Origin: Vulcanimicrobiota bacterium
GTDB taxonomy: Bacteria > Vulcanimicrobiota > Vulcanimicrobiia > Vulcanimicrobiales > Vulcanimicrobiaceae
Assembly (NCBI GenBank): GCA_013036105.1
Contig: JAAXCX010000003.1
Coordinates: 146,758 to 210,757 of the forward strand
Direction of reading: 5' to 3'
DNA length: 64,000 nt
Positions 51,006 to 59,624 of this stretch are shown piece by piece. The notes under the pieces were generated by a model. The model ran no database searches. It worked only from the letters and a program-made list of their open reading frames with translations, and had not been told where the DNA came from. Made by a program: the position numbers and the translations under genes. Numbering within the stretch: the first letter of the stretch is position 1; the number at the start of each line of letters is the position of its first letter.

Positions 51006-51853
51006 ACGACCTGCGCTCTGTCGAGCGCCCCGGACTAACGACACCCGCCGCGATGATCGCATTCGAGGCCCAGCGCCGCCGCGATCTGATCGACGACCTC
51101 GCCACCGAGGAGCCGCTCGAGATACGGCTCGCCGCGGGAGGCACAACCCAGAGCCTCGCGGTGACGATGCGCACGCCCGGAAACGATTTCGAACTCGCCG
51201 CCGGCTTTCTATTCTCCGAAGGCGTCGTTTCGAAACGCGATGATATCGCGAGCATTTCGTATTGCGTCGATCCGGCTGTGGGCGAAGAGCAACGCTACAA
51301 TATCGTCACGGTAGAGCTCGCCGGCCGAATGCCGCCGTTAGAGCGGCTCGAACGGCACTTCACGGTCAACAGCTCCTGCGGCGTCTGCGGCAAAGCCAGC
51401 ATCGCAGCGCTTCAAGTCCGTGCGCAGCCCATCACTGACCAATTCCAAATCTCCTACGATTTCATTGCGGAACTCCCGGATAAAATGCGCAGCGCGCAAC
51501 GCATCTTTGCCTCAACAGGGGGCTTACACGCGAGCGCGCTCTTCGATGTGGCCGGCACTCTCCTCGCGTTGCGGGAAGACGTCGGCCGTCATAACGCGCT
51601 CGACAAAATTATCGGCTGGGCGCTCTTGAACGATCGCTTACCGTTACACGAATCGGTGCTGCTGGTCAGCGGGCGCGCGAGCTACGAACTGCTGCAAAAA
51701 AGCGTGACGGCGGGCATCCCGATTGTCTGCGCCATTTCGGCGCCCAGCAGTCTTGCCGTGGAAACCGCGCGCGCATTCAACGTAACGCTCTGCGGCTTTG
51801 TGCGCGGAACGCGTTGCAACGTCTACGCCGCGCCCGAGCGAATCATCGCTTAA
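51002..51853 (+). CDS. fdhD: Formate dehydrogenase accessory sulfurtransferase FdhD
   Basis: 283 residues, GTG start. The essential cysteine pair SSCGVCGK is near residue 125, with TPGNDFELAAGFLFSEG before it and LLALREDVGRHNALDKIIG and LLVSGRASYELLQKS after it. FdhD moves sulfur from IscS to the molybdenum or tungsten bis-MGD cofactor of formate dehydrogenase. No dehydrogenase gene is in the window, but mobA at 32374 fits the same cofactor. Coupled by a 4-base overlap to the secreted phosphoesterase gene. Confidence 0.94.
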   Translation: MNDLRSVERPGLTTPAAMIAFEAQRRRDLIDDLATEEPLEIRLAAGGTTQSLAVTMRTPGNDFELAAGFLFSEGVVSKRDDIASISYCVDPAVGEEQRYNIVTVELAGRMPPLERLERHFTVNSSCGVCGKASIAALQVRAQPITDQFQISYDFIAELPDKMRSAQRIFASTGGLHASALFDVAGTLLALREDVGRHNALDKIIGWALLNDRLPLHESVLLVSGRASYELLQKSVTAGIPIVCAISAPSSLAVETARAFNVTLCGFVRGTRCNVYAAPERIIA

Positions 51854-53573
51854 GGCGGCCGCGCTTGGCGCGCACGAACTCTAGCACGCCCTCAAGCGGC
51901 CGCGCGTTCAGCACATCGTCGCGCGTTAAACCAGCTCTCCTGGCCTGAACGATCGCTAGGTCGATGTTTCCGAGTTGCCCTGCGTCGTGCGCGTCGCTGT
52001 CCACGGTTAACGTAGCGCCAAGGGCTTTCGCGCGGCGCGCGAGGTTGGCCGGCAAGTCGAAGCGTTTGGGCTGGCCGTCGATTTCGAGCGCGGTTCCCGT
52101 GCGGGCAGCGGCGGCAAACACGGCGTCGTAATCGTACTCGTAACCCTCGAATCCATCGACCTTTCGCCCGGTGGGATGGCCGATGATGGCCACGTACGGA
52201 TTTTCGCAGACGCGAATCAGCCGCGCCGTCATTTCCTCGCGGGTTTGCCGGAACGACGAGTGAACGCTGGCGATCACGATGTCCATGCCTTGGAGCACGT
52301 CGTCGGGAAAATCCATCGAACCGTCGGGGAGGATATCGACCTCACTGCCCCACAGCGTCCGCACACCGTATTTGTCGCCGAGCGCGCGCATCGCTTCGCG
52401 CTGCGTGCGCAGCTCGTCCGCGCTGCAGCCGATGACGCCGCGCGCCGGCGAGTGATCGGTGATCGCGTGATACGCGTAGCCCCGCGCGGCCACGGCCGCG
52501 ATCATCTCTTCGAGCGTCTGCCGCCCGTCGCTGTACGTCGTGTGCATGTGGAAATCGCCGCGCACATCCGACGCTTCGAGCAATTCCGGAAGTTCGTTAC
52601 GCAGCGCGAGCTCGACCTCACCAATCCCACTGCGCAACTCCGGCGGAATATACTGCATACCGAGCGCAGCGTACACGCCTTGCTCGTCGCGGCTCGTAAA
52701 GACTTCGCCGTTCTCCAAATTTAAAATCCCGTTTTCACTAACGCGCAGATTCTTGCGCGCGGCGTGTTCGCGTACCTGAATGTTGTGCTCGCGACTGCCG
52801 GTAAAGTGCTGCAACAGATTGCCATAGACGTTATCAGGCAAGACGCGCAGATCTATTTGCAATCCGTCGTCGAGCCAGATGCTGCCCTTCGTCGGTCCTT
52901 CGGAAAGAACGGCCCGCGCGCGATCCCATTTGACGAAGTGATCGATCACTGCGGCAGCAGAGTCCGACGTGCAGACGATGTCGATGTCGCCGACCGTCAC
53001 TTCCGCGCGGCGCAGACTGCCCGCAAATACTACCCGGTGAACGGCCGGACCGGATTCGAGATAGGTCACGGCTTCGTGCGCGATGGCGAGCGCGCGCGGG
53101 AGCGGCGTGCGCCGCAGTCGGCCGCGATAGGCCAAAATCCCGCGCCGGATATTCTCGATCGTTTTTGGACCCATGCGCGGCGCCTCTGCCAGCACTCCCG
53201 AATCGATCGCGCGTTCCAGATCTTCGAGCGATCCGATGCCGTACTGTTCGAAAAGCATCGCAGCGGTTTTGATGCCGATGCCCGAAACGCCGAGCACTTC
53301 GAAAATCGTCGGCGGATAGCGCTGCTGAAGCAATTCGAGTTGCCCGCACGTGCCGGTGCGCACGATCTCCTCGATCGCCGCGGCCAGCGACTTGCCGATG
53401 CCGGGGAGCGTGGTGAGTTCGCCCGCAGCCAGCAAGTCGGTGACGGGAGGCGCGTTTTCGAGCGTCGCGGCCGCCCGCTCGTAGGCGGTGAACTTGTAAA
53501 ACGTCTCGCCGGCAAGCTCCATGAGCTTCCGGATGCGCAGCAGGGTCTCGGCGATCTCCGTATTCGAGGGCAC
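51843..53573 (-). CDS. polX: DNA polymerase/3'-5' exonuclease PolX
   Basis: 576 residues, GTG start. Order: helix-hairpin-helix region (TTLPGIGKSLAAAIEEI; GVSGIGIKTAAML), family X polymerase palm with GSLRRAEVTVGDIDIV near residue 198 and a later QIDLRVLP Asp, then a PHP exonuclease (about 335-576: DFHMHTTYSDG, HAITDHS, GSEVDILPDG, SVHSSF, DSDAHD). A bacterial repair polymerase that fills short gaps and trims 3' ends. Convergent with fdhD by 11 bases; divergent from the nicotinate phosphoribosyltransferase gene. Confidence 0.95.
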   Translation of the reverse strand: MPSNTEIAETLLRIRKLMELAGETFYKFTAYERAAATLENAPPVTDLLAAGELTTLPGIGKSLAAAIEEIVRTGTCGQLELLQQRYPPTIFEVLGVSGIGIKTAAMLFEQYGIGSLEDLERAIDSGVLAEAPRMGPKTIENIRRGILAYRGRLRRTPLPRALAIAHEAVTYLESGPAVHRVVFAGSLRRAEVTVGDIDIVCTSDSAAAVIDHFVKWDRARAVLSEGPTKGSIWLDDGLQIDLRVLPDNVYGNLLQHFTGSREHNIQVREHAARKNLRVSENGILNLENGEVFTSRDEQGVYAALGMQYIPPELRSGIGEVELALRNELPELLEASDVRGDFHMHTTYSDGRQTLEEMIAAVAARGYAYHAITDHSPARGVIGCSADELRTQREAMRALGDKYGVRTLWGSEVDILPDGSMDFPDDVLQGMDIVIASVHSSFRQTREEMTARLIRVCENPYVAIIGHPTGRKVDGFEGYEYDYDAVFAAAARTGTALEIDGQPKRFDLPANLARRAKALGATLTVDSDAHDAGQLGNIDLAIVQARRAGLTRDDVLNARPLEGVLEFVRAKRGRLKR

Positions 53574-53602
53574 TTCGCGATTTTCAACGTATAGGCACTA
53601 AC

Positions 53603-54709
53603 GTGCCTACTAGGCTGCCGCCGGAAATCTTTAATTTGCCCGTCGAGAAGATGCGGGACGGCTATTACTCCGACACGTACTTCAACCGCGCCCGGCAGAT
53701 TCTCGAGCGCGACAACTACCATCCGACGGTCCGTATGCAAGTTTTTCAGCGCAGCGACGCGGTCTTGTGCGGCATCGATGAGGCGATCGCGATTCTGCGG
53801 TTGTGTTCGGGGAAGCGTCTTCCCTCAGGCCAGTGGGAAGACGGCTGGAAAAAATTGCGCGTCCATGCCCTATATGACGGCGACCAAATCGCGCCGTATG
53901 AAACTGCGCTGACGATTGAGGGCGATTACGAGCTCTTCGCTCACCTGGAGACGTGTTATCTCGGCGTGCTCTCGCGTCGAACGCGCATCGCGACCAATGC
54001 GCGCGAAATCGTGAAAGCCGCTAACGGCAAACAAGTTCTGTTTTTCCCGGCGCGCTTCGATCACCACTTGGTGCAAACGGGCGATGGTTACGCGGCGTAC
54101 ATCTCCGGCGCGCTCGGCGTTTCCACCGACGCCAACGCCGAGTGGTGGGGCGCCGGCGGAATGGGAACGGTTCCGCACGCCTTGATCGCGGCGTACGGCG
54201 GTGACACCGTGCTCGCGACGCAAAAGTTCGCCGAGTACATCGATCGCAAGGTCAATCTGATCTCCCTGGTCGATTTCGACAATGACTGCGTGGGGACGAG
54301 TTTGGCGGTCGCGCGCGCGCTCGGCGATCGGCTGTGGGGCGTGCGTTTGGACACCTCGCAAACCCTTGTCGATAAGTCGATCTGGAACATTATGGGCACT
54401 TTCAAACCGACCGGCGTGATTCCACAACTCGTCTTCAACGTTCGCCGCGCGCTCGACGCCGAAGGATTCAAACATGTGCGCATCGTCGCCAGCGGCGGCT
54501 TCACCGCGCAGCGCATTCGCGAGTTCGAACACGATAAGGTTCCGGTCGACGCGTATGCCGTCGGCGGTGCGTTCTTCTTGGGCGCCGGAAGCGGACGGAC
54601 CGAATATACCGCCGACGTCGTCGCGATCGAAACCGGCGGCGAGTGGCGCGAGTGCCATAAAGTCGGCCGCCCCGAGCGGCCCAGCCCGCGCTTACAATTG
54701 GTTGAGTAA
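53603..54709 (+). CDS. Nicotinate phosphoribosyltransferase-like protein
   Basis: 368 residues, GTG start. Phrases such as MRDGYYSDTYFNRARQIL, FAHLETCYLGVLSRRTRIATNA, FFPARFDHH, GTVPHALIAAYGG, VDFDND and IVASGGFTAQRI fit the type II phosphoribosyltransferase fold of nicotinate/nicotinamide enzymes. It would make nicotinate mononucleotide in NAD salvage. It is shorter than classical PncB (about 400 residues or more) and closer to the compact archaeal-type form. Overlap-free start 29 bases from the divergent polX. Confidence 0.87.
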   Translation: MPTRLPPEIFNLPVEKMRDGYYSDTYFNRARQILERDNYHPTVRMQVFQRSDAVLCGIDEAIAILRLCSGKRLPSGQWEDGWKKLRVHALYDGDQIAPYETALTIEGDYELFAHLETCYLGVLSRRTRIATNAREIVKAANGKQVLFFPARFDHHLVQTGDGYAAYISGALGVSTDANAEWWGAGGMGTVPHALIAAYGGDTVLATQKFAEYIDRKVNLISLVDFDNDCVGTSLAVARALGDRLWGVRLDTSQTLVDKSIWNIMGTFKPTGVIPQLVFNVRRALDAEGFKHVRIVASGGFTAQRIREFEHDKVPVDAYAVGGAFFLGAGSGRTEYTADVVAIETGGEWRECHKVGRPERPSPRLQLVE

Positions 54710-54710
54710 C

Positions 54711-55271
54711 GTGCTGCTCGAGATGCGCGGCGCGACTTTCCGGCGCGGCGGCGAGGAGCTCGTATCCGCACAATACATCGAGCTCGAGCAAGGCGGCCGG
54801 CTCGCGCATGCGTGCGCCGGAAATCGCGCGGCCGCGATCGTCGCGATGATGGCCGCGGGGTTGGTTCGCGCTTCCGGCGGCGCTGTTTACGTCGGCGCAT
54901 TCGATCCGCGCATTCAGCCCGTTCACGTGAAGCGGCTGGCCGGGTACGTTCCGCACGACGCGCTGCCATACGAATTTCCCAGCTTCGAGCAGTACATCGA
55001 ATACCGCGCGGCGCTGTGGCAACTGCCACAAGCCGAGAGCGTGGTGCGGGCGCGGCACATACTGGCGGGGCTCGAGGGCATCCACGAGTCCTTCGCGTAT
55101 CCGTTGGCCGGCGCGCTGATTGCGCAGCCAAGTTTGCTCGTCCTTGACCGGCCGCAAGCGGTCTACGGCCGGCAAATCGTTGACGTTGCGAAGAATTGCG
55201 CCATCTTCTCCACACACGGTTCGGAGAACGAAGCCGCTCGCTTTACAGATGCTTGCGCGGTGCGCATATGA
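54711..55271 (+). CDS. Degenerate ABC transporter ATPase-like protein
   Basis: 186 residues, GTG start one base after the previous stop. Order and strand pattern resemble an ABC ATP-binding protein (MLLEMRGATFRRGGEEL; GGAVYVGAFDPR; GYVPHDALPYEF; SLLVLDRPQAVYGRQI; IFSTH). However, Walker A reads CAGNRAAAIVA without GKS/T, the LSGGQ signature is missing, and the Walker B Glu is Arg (LDRP). It is shorter than a normal NBD (about 220 or more). ATP hydrolysis looks impossible. ATGA overlap with a membrane protein gene suggests a two-part complex. Confidence 0.65.
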   Translation: MLLEMRGATFRRGGEELVSAQYIELEQGGRLAHACAGNRAAAIVAMMAAGLVRASGGAVYVGAFDPRIQPVHVKRLAGYVPHDALPYEFPSFEQYIEYRAALWQLPQAESVVRARHILAGLEGIHESFAYPLAGALIAQPSLLVLDRPQAVYGRQIVDVAKNCAIFSTHGSENEAARFTDACAVRI

Positions 55272-55861
55272 TCGGTCGATCGGCAATCTCGGCAATCGCA
55301 TTCACGCGACTGCAGCGGTTTGGTGGCCAGGTGTTGTACGTCGCCGCCGCAGCCGCATTATTTGCCGCTCTGCAAATGCACTCCGATCTTGGCGCTCACG
55401 CTCTAGGAGCAGCGCTTTTCGGCTCACTTGCCGGAATGTATTTCGCACTTGCACAGCGCGGCGGCCGGATGCGCGAACTCGAACTCTGTGAACAGGCCGC
55501 TCCAATGTATGCACGCGAAGTTGCGCGCGCTATTGCGCTGGTTCCTAGCCTCGGAGTCATAATAGCGTTGGCCGGATATTGGATCGTCACAGAAATATCG
55601 TCGGGTCCCCGCGCTTTGGCGACCGCCCCGGTCTTTCTGTCTATGGCTTGCGCATGTGCCGTTTCCGTCGTCGCGCTCTGTGCCACCGTGCGTGCTGGCG
55701 TGTGGCAAGCCGTTTACATTTTGCTGGCCGCCGTCGTCGCGACGATCATCGTCATGCTGGAATATCCGCAATTGCCGGCAGCATTTCTCTTCTGTGGAAT
55801 CGCTGGCTTCATCGGCTTGCGCCAGTACGGCGAAGCGCTCGCACGCTGGGACCCCGCGTAA
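55268..55861 (+). CDS. Six-helix membrane protein paired with the degenerate ABC ATPase
   Basis: 197 residues from the ATG at 55268. About six hydrophobic segments with short loops; one cytosolic stretch QRGGRMRELELCEQAAPMYAREVARAIA could be a coupling loop like those of ABC-2 type exporters. I do not recognise a precise family. The 4-base overlap with the ABC-like gene points to one complex. Codon use looks like that of the neighbours, so there is no sign of recent transfer. Function unknown. Confidence 0.65.
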   Translation: MIGRSAISAIAFTRLQRFGGQVLYVAAAAALFAALQMHSDLGAHALGAALFGSLAGMYFALAQRGGRMRELELCEQAAPMYAREVARAIALVPSLGVIIALAGYWIVTEISSGPRALATAPVFLSMACACAVSVVALCATVRAGVWQAVYILLAAVVATIIVMLEYPQLPAAFLFCGIAGFIGLRQYGEALARWDPA

Positions 55862-55872
55862 AAGGCCGAAGA

Positions 55873-56121
55873 ATGTTCGTTGCCGCATTATTGGGCGGTT
55901 TGACGCTAGGAATAGTAATCGCGCGCTATAACCCGTATGAAGTTTCGCGAAAATGGACTGCCGTCAACGCGATGCTGGATATCTTCTTCGGAGTCTGCGT
56001 TGTGCTCGGTGCCTACTACCACTCGGGACCGCGCGCCATTGCCTGGACCGTCGGTCTCTTTGTCACAAGCGCCCTCCTTGTGCTGGTTCATCGGCTAGGG
56101 CATGGGAGGCTAAAAGGATAG
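55873..56121 (+). CDS. Small three-helix membrane protein
   Basis: 82 residues from the ATG at 55873. Hydrophobic segments VAALLGGLTLGIVIA, MLDIFFGVCVVLGAY and AIAWTVGLFVTSALLVLV. Short basic ends. It follows the membrane protein above by 11 bases and may belong to the same unit. No family recognised. Confidence 0.6.
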   Translation: MFVAALLGGLTLGIVIARYNPYEVSRKWTAVNAMLDIFFGVCVVLGAYYHSGPRAIAWTVGLFVTSALLVLVHRLGHGRLKG

Positions 56122-56164
56122 CAAACTGACGCACCACAAGGCCGGATGGCGCGCGATCGGTTGC

Positions 56165-56728
56165 CTAGACGACCGGCGTCGGTACCGCCATCGCGAGCTT
56201 CTCGACAATCGCGCGATTGAATTGCGGCAGATCGTCGGGAGTGCGCGACGTAACCCAGTTGCCGTCTTGCACGACCGGCTGATCGCGATAGAGCCCGCCG
56301 GCGTTGCGAATATCGTCGGCGATCGCCGGCACGCCCGTGAGCTGGCGGCCGCGCACGATTTGCGCGGAGATCAACACTTGCGGACCGTGGCAGATCACGA
56401 ACATCGGCTTTTTGACCGCGTCGAACTCGCGCACGAGGCGCTGCACGTCCTTGTTCGTCCGGATGTGATCCGGCGAAGTGCCGCCCGGAATGAGCAGGGC
56501 GTCGAAGTCTTCGGCCGTGACGTCAGCCACGAGCTCTTCGGCCTTGGCGGTTTGGCCCTCGTCCAGTCCGCGCTTGCCGCGGATCTTCTGGCGCGACTTC
56601 TCATCGATGCCGACGATCGTGACGATCGCTCCGGCCTCTTCCAAGGCGCGGCGGGGTTCGGTGAGTTCAGATTCTTCGAAGCCGTCGCCCACGAGCGCGG
56701 CGATACGTTTTCCCTCTACTGATTGCAT
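56165..56728 (-). CDS. DJ-1/PfpI family protein (type 1 glutamine amidotransferase-like)
   Basis: 187 residues. IAALVGDGFEESELTEP with the conserved Glu near residue 18, ALLIPGGTSPDHIR near residue 77, and the nucleophile elbow VICHGPQ near residue 113 with its catalytic Cys-His pair. The family includes PfpI proteases, deglycases and glyoxalase III-like enzymes; which activity applies cannot be told. Convergent with the membrane-protein unit and followed (on the same strand, upstream) by a small HTH-like gene. Confidence 0.9.
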   Translation of the reverse strand: MQSVEGKRIAALVGDGFEESELTEPRRALEEAGAIVTIVGIDEKSRQKIRGKRGLDEGQTAKAEELVADVTAEDFDALLIPGGTSPDHIRTNKDVQRLVREFDAVKKPMFVICHGPQVLISAQIVRGRQLTGVPAIADDIRNAGGLYRDQPVVQDGNWVTSRTPDDLPQFNRAIVEKLAMAVPTPVV

Positions 56729-56761
56729 GCGCGTTCGGTTCTCTGGCGGGCTGACTCGCGC

Positions 56762-57253
56762 CTACGAAGCAGGTTCGACCTGCTGCGCCGCCGCGCGAAG
56801 CAAGTAGGCCAACTCCAGCTCGATTTTGCCCGCGGCGTCCAGAATAGGGTCCTCGCCGAGTGCTTTCAGCGTCGGATTGCGCTTCGTCATGTCGCCTTCG
56901 GGAACGCGGTGGCGCGGGTTGATCTCACGCATGTAGATCCGCGCGTCGTACCGCACTTGGCCTTCGGGCAGAAAATAGAGCGGATCCAATCCGAACGCGT
57001 AGAGTTCGAGCGAGAGAAGATGCGTATGCTGCATGAATTCGATCGGTTTGGTTCGCAGCGCGATAATTGCGCGCGCCATCGCGGAGGGCGCCAGCCGGCG
57101 CAGACCGGCGTAAACTTCTTGCAGCTCGGGGACGGAGACACCGCACGCCTCCGCGAGCCGTTCGTCCGAGAGCTCGCGTTCCGCAGCGTATGCTTTTAAG
57201 CCGGCGCCGAATTCGGACCCGCCCGCAGTGCCGGCCACGGGATCCCAGTTCAT
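56762..57253 (-). CDS. HTH-domain protein of unknown function
   Basis: 163 residues from the ATG at 57253, in an ATGA overlap with the SDR gene upstream; the longer frame to 57328 lies inside that gene. The first 60 residues look like a XRE-type helix-turn-helix (ERELSDERLAEACGVSVPEL). The rest (LLSLELYAFGLDPLYFLPEG; IYMREINPRHRVPEGDM) is not recognised. It could regulate the coupled SDR gene. It is not in a family I can name. Confidence 0.6.
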   Translation of the reverse strand: MNWDPVAGTAGGSEFGAGLKAYAAERELSDERLAEACGVSVPELQEVYAGLRRLAPSAMARAIIALRTKPIEFMQHTHLLSLELYAFGLDPLYFLPEGQVRYDARIYMREINPRHRVPEGDMTKRNPTLKALGEDPILDAAGKIELELAYLLRAAAQQVEPAS

Positions 57254-58017
57254 CCGAAAAGCCCGCCGATCAGGCCGCCGTCGATCGCGATCGTTTGGCC
57301 GGTAATGTAGCTCGCGGGCTCGCCGCACAAGAACGCCACCAGCGGCGCGAATTCATCGGGCGTCGAGATCCGGCCGATGGGTACGTCTTGAGCCGCGCGC
57401 TCCATCGCGGCGTCGTCTTTGTAGAGCTCGCGCAAGCGCGCCGTGCGCACGCGCCCGGTTGCAATCGCATTGATGGTAACGCCGTCGCGCGCAACTTCCG
57501 TCGATGCGGTCTTCAGTGCCGAGATAAGCGCCGTCCGAAAAATATTCGAAAGCGCGAGCGAAGGAATCGGTTGTTTCACCGAGCTCGACGTCAGGGCAAC
57601 GATTCGCCCCCAGCGCCGTTCACGCATGCCTGGCAAGACGCCTTGCACGAGTTGCAGCATGCAGCGCAACGTATTCTTATATGCGGCATCCCAGTCGGCC
57701 GCGTTCAATTGCGTAAACGTGCCGGCCTTCGGTCCGCCGCCATTTGCGATCAGCACGTCGATCGATCCGAAATCCGCGCGCACGCGTTCCAGCAGATCCG
57801 CGACCGATGCTTCGTCGGCAAGATCGACGCGATAAGCCCGCGCATCGGGCGACCCCTGCGTCCGCGCGTCAGCAGCCGCAGCTTCAAGCTCGCCCTCTCG
57901 CCGCGCCGCCAACGCGATACCCGCCCCTTCGCGGGCAAGAGCCACGGCGCAGGCGCGCCCGAGCCCCGAACTAGCGCCCGTCACGAGCGCAGCGCGTCCG
58001 CGCAATCCCAAATCCAT
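57250..58017 (-). CDS. Atypical short-chain dehydrogenase/reductase family protein
   Basis: 255 residues. The Rossmann loop TGASSGLGRACA is normal, and NGGGPKAG and the C-terminal AIDGGLIGG fit the SDR fold. The catalytic YxxxK is missing: where it should be, the chain reads SLALSNIFRTAL. I recall an SDR subgroup (3-oxoacyl-ACP-reductase-like) that lacks the tetrad in this way, so the change may be typical of that subgroup and not recent damage. Reaction unknown. Overlaps the HTH gene. Confidence 0.82.
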   Translation of the reverse strand: MDLGLRGRAALVTGASSGLGRACAVALAREGAGIALAARREGELEAAAADARTQGSPDARAYRVDLADEASVADLLERVRADFGSIDVLIANGGGPKAGTFTQLNAADWDAAYKNTLRCMLQLVQGVLPGMRERRWGRIVALTSSSVKQPIPSLALSNIFRTALISALKTASTEVARDGVTINAIATGRVRTARLRELYKDDAAMERAAQDVPIGRISTPDEFAPLVAFLCGEPASYITGQTIAIDGGLIGGLFG

Positions 58018-58074
58018 CTCCGGCCGAGTTCGCCCCGCGAGGCTCCGTCGCTTTTAGCTGGAACCTGATGCACG

Positions 58075-58455
58075 ATGGCAGAGTCCGAACCGATCGTCGA
58101 AAAACGCACCGAAATCGTATTTCCCACCGACGTCAATCACTACGGCACGCTCTTCGGCGGAAAAGCCGTTGCGATGATGGACGTCGTCGCCTCGATCGCC
58201 GCGATGCGCGCCGCGCACAAGCCGGTCGTCACCGCGTCGATCGATCGCATCGACTTCAAAGAACCGATCCGTCAAGGAAATCTCGTTGAGACTATCGCGC
58301 GGGTCGTCGCGATCGGGCGCACGTCGATCACGGTTGAAGTCGAACTCTGGCGCGTGCTCGCCGAGAGCGGCGAACGCGTTCTTTCGACCGTCGGAAAATT
58401 CGTGATGGTCGCCATCGACCGCGACGGCAAGCCAACACCGGTAAGACCTACTTAG
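58075..58455 (+). CDS. Acyl-CoA thioesterase, hotdog fold (YciA-like)
   Basis: 126 residues. Hotdog features: [21 protein letters not shown] near residue 17 (the Asn and Asp are catalytic in YciA-like enzymes), [21 protein letters not shown] and [10 protein letters not shown]. It hydrolyses acyl-CoA in the cytosol. Lies between two SDR genes on the other strand; its end overlaps the downstream SDR by 8 bases. Clear family, substrate chain length unknown. Confidence 0.9.
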   Translation: MAESEPIVEKRTEIVFPTDVNHYGTLFGGKAVAMMDVVASIAAMRAAHKPVVTASIDRIDFKEPIRQGNLVETIARVVAIGRTSITVEVELWRVLAESGERVLSTVGKFVMVAIDRDGKPTPVRPT

Positions 58456-59212
58456 GCGCAAGACGGATGGCGCCGTCGAGGCGTATCACTTCTCCGTTCA
58501 AATACTGGTTTTCGACGATGTGGCGCGCCAGGCGCGCATACTCAGCCGGACTTCCCAACCGCGGCGGAAACGGCGTCTGCTTTCCGAGCGACTCGCGCGC
58601 CGTTTCCGGCAGCCCGGCCAACATCGGCGTGTCGAAAATTCCCGGCGCGATACTCATGACACGGATTTGGTGCTGTGCAAACTCGCGCGCGATCGGCAGT
58701 GTGATGCCGGCGACGCCGCCTTTCGAAGCCGAGTATGCGGCCTGACCGATCTGGCCGTCGAACGCCGCGACCGAGGCCGTGCAAATGAAGACGCCGCGGT
58801 CTTCGCCCGGCTCGACCGCGCGTTTGATCATCTCCGCAGCCGCGATCCGGATGACGTTGAACGTGCCGATGAGATTGATCGTCACGACCTTTGTGAAGTG
58901 CTCGAGCGGCTGTGGTCCTTCGCGCCCGACGACGCGTTCGGCCGTCGCGATACCCGCGCAGTTGATCGCGCCGTGCAGCGCGCCGAACTCCTTAAGTGCA
59001 AGATCGACAGCGGCGCGCACGTCTTTCTCTGCGGTGACGTCGGTCCGGTTGAAGCGCGCGTTAGCTCCCGCTTCCTTGGCCACGCCGGCTCCATGCTCGT
59101 TGACGTCGCAAATCACCACGTTTGCGCCCGCGCCGGTAAACTCGCGCACACAGGCCGCGCCCAGCCCGGACGCTCCGCCCGTTATAAGGAAGGTCTTCTT
59201 AGCAAGTTCCAT
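58448..59212 (-). CDS. SDR, 3-hydroxyacyl-CoA dehydrogenase type 2-like
   Basis: 254 residues. Complete [18 protein letters not shown] near residue 11, NCAGIA near residue 85, catalytic Ser in [21 protein letters not shown] and the YSASK motif near residue 162. The sequence most resembles HSD17B10-type 3-hydroxyacyl-CoA dehydrogenases ([21 protein letters not shown]). It would act in beta-oxidation or branched-chain degradation. The ATG is close to the divergent rpsO leader. Confidence 0.9.
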   Translation of the reverse strand: MELAKKTFLITGGASGLGAACVREFTGAGANVVICDVNEHGAGVAKEAGANARFNRTDVTAEKDVRAAVDLALKEFGALHGAINCAGIATAERVVGREGPQPLEHFTKVVTINLIGTFNVIRIAAAEMIKRAVEPGEDRGVFICTASVAAFDGQIGQAAYSASKGGVAGITLPIAREFAQHQIRVMSIAPGIFDTPMLAGLPETARESLGKQTPFPPRLGSPAEYARLARHIVENQYLNGEVIRLDGAIRLAPK

Positions 59213-59351
59213 AGGAGCGGCGCTTTAGACGCCGCCCCGCCCAAACCCGGGTTGCACCCCTGGCCGCCGCGGTGGTATGATTCCCCGGTCGCCCGGACGG
59301 GTCTACGGCCTGTACCGAAGCGAGCCTATCCTTGAATGAGGAGTTCTATTC
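59213..59351 (+). promoter_or_regulatory. Leader and intergenic region upstream of rpsO
   Basis: 139 bases between the SDR start (reverse) and the rpsO GTG. It must hold both promoters. The end holds GAGGAG (about 59337-59342) ahead of the GTG. GC-rich, with short complementary stretches (CGCCCGGACGGG); S15 often autoregulates through its own leader, but I cannot show a specific fold here. Confidence 0.35.
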
Positions 59352-59621
59352 GTGCCAATCACCAAAGATCAGAAATCCGAGCTGGCGGCCAAATACGGCC
59401 GTTCGGCGGGCGACACCGGCTCAGCCGATGTCCAAATCGCGATCCTCACCGCCTCGATCAACAAGCTGAACGAGCATTTAAAGGATCACAAAAAAGACCA
59501 CCACAGCCGCCGCGGACTTTACCTGCAGATCGGGCAGCGCCGCCGTTTGCTCAATTACTTGCAGCACAAAGATCTCGACCGCTACCGCAAACTGATCAGC
59601 GAGCTCGGCCTGCGCCGCTAA
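59352..59621 (+). CDS. rpsO: 30S ribosomal protein S15
   Basis: 89 residues from a GTG 9 bases after GAGGAG. Full-length S15: [19 protein letters not shown] near residue 15, [18 protein letters not shown] near residue 36 and RRRLLNYLQ with [10 protein letters not shown] at the end. It binds the central domain of 16S rRNA in small-subunit assembly. Stops 3 bases before the convergent stop at 59625. pnp, often next to rpsO, is not adjacent here. Confidence 0.96.
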   Translation: MPITKDQKSELAAKYGRSAGDTGSADVQIAILTASINKLNEHLKDHKKDHHSRRGLYLQIGQRRRLLNYLQHKDLDRYRKLISELGLRR

Positions 59622-59624
59622 CGA

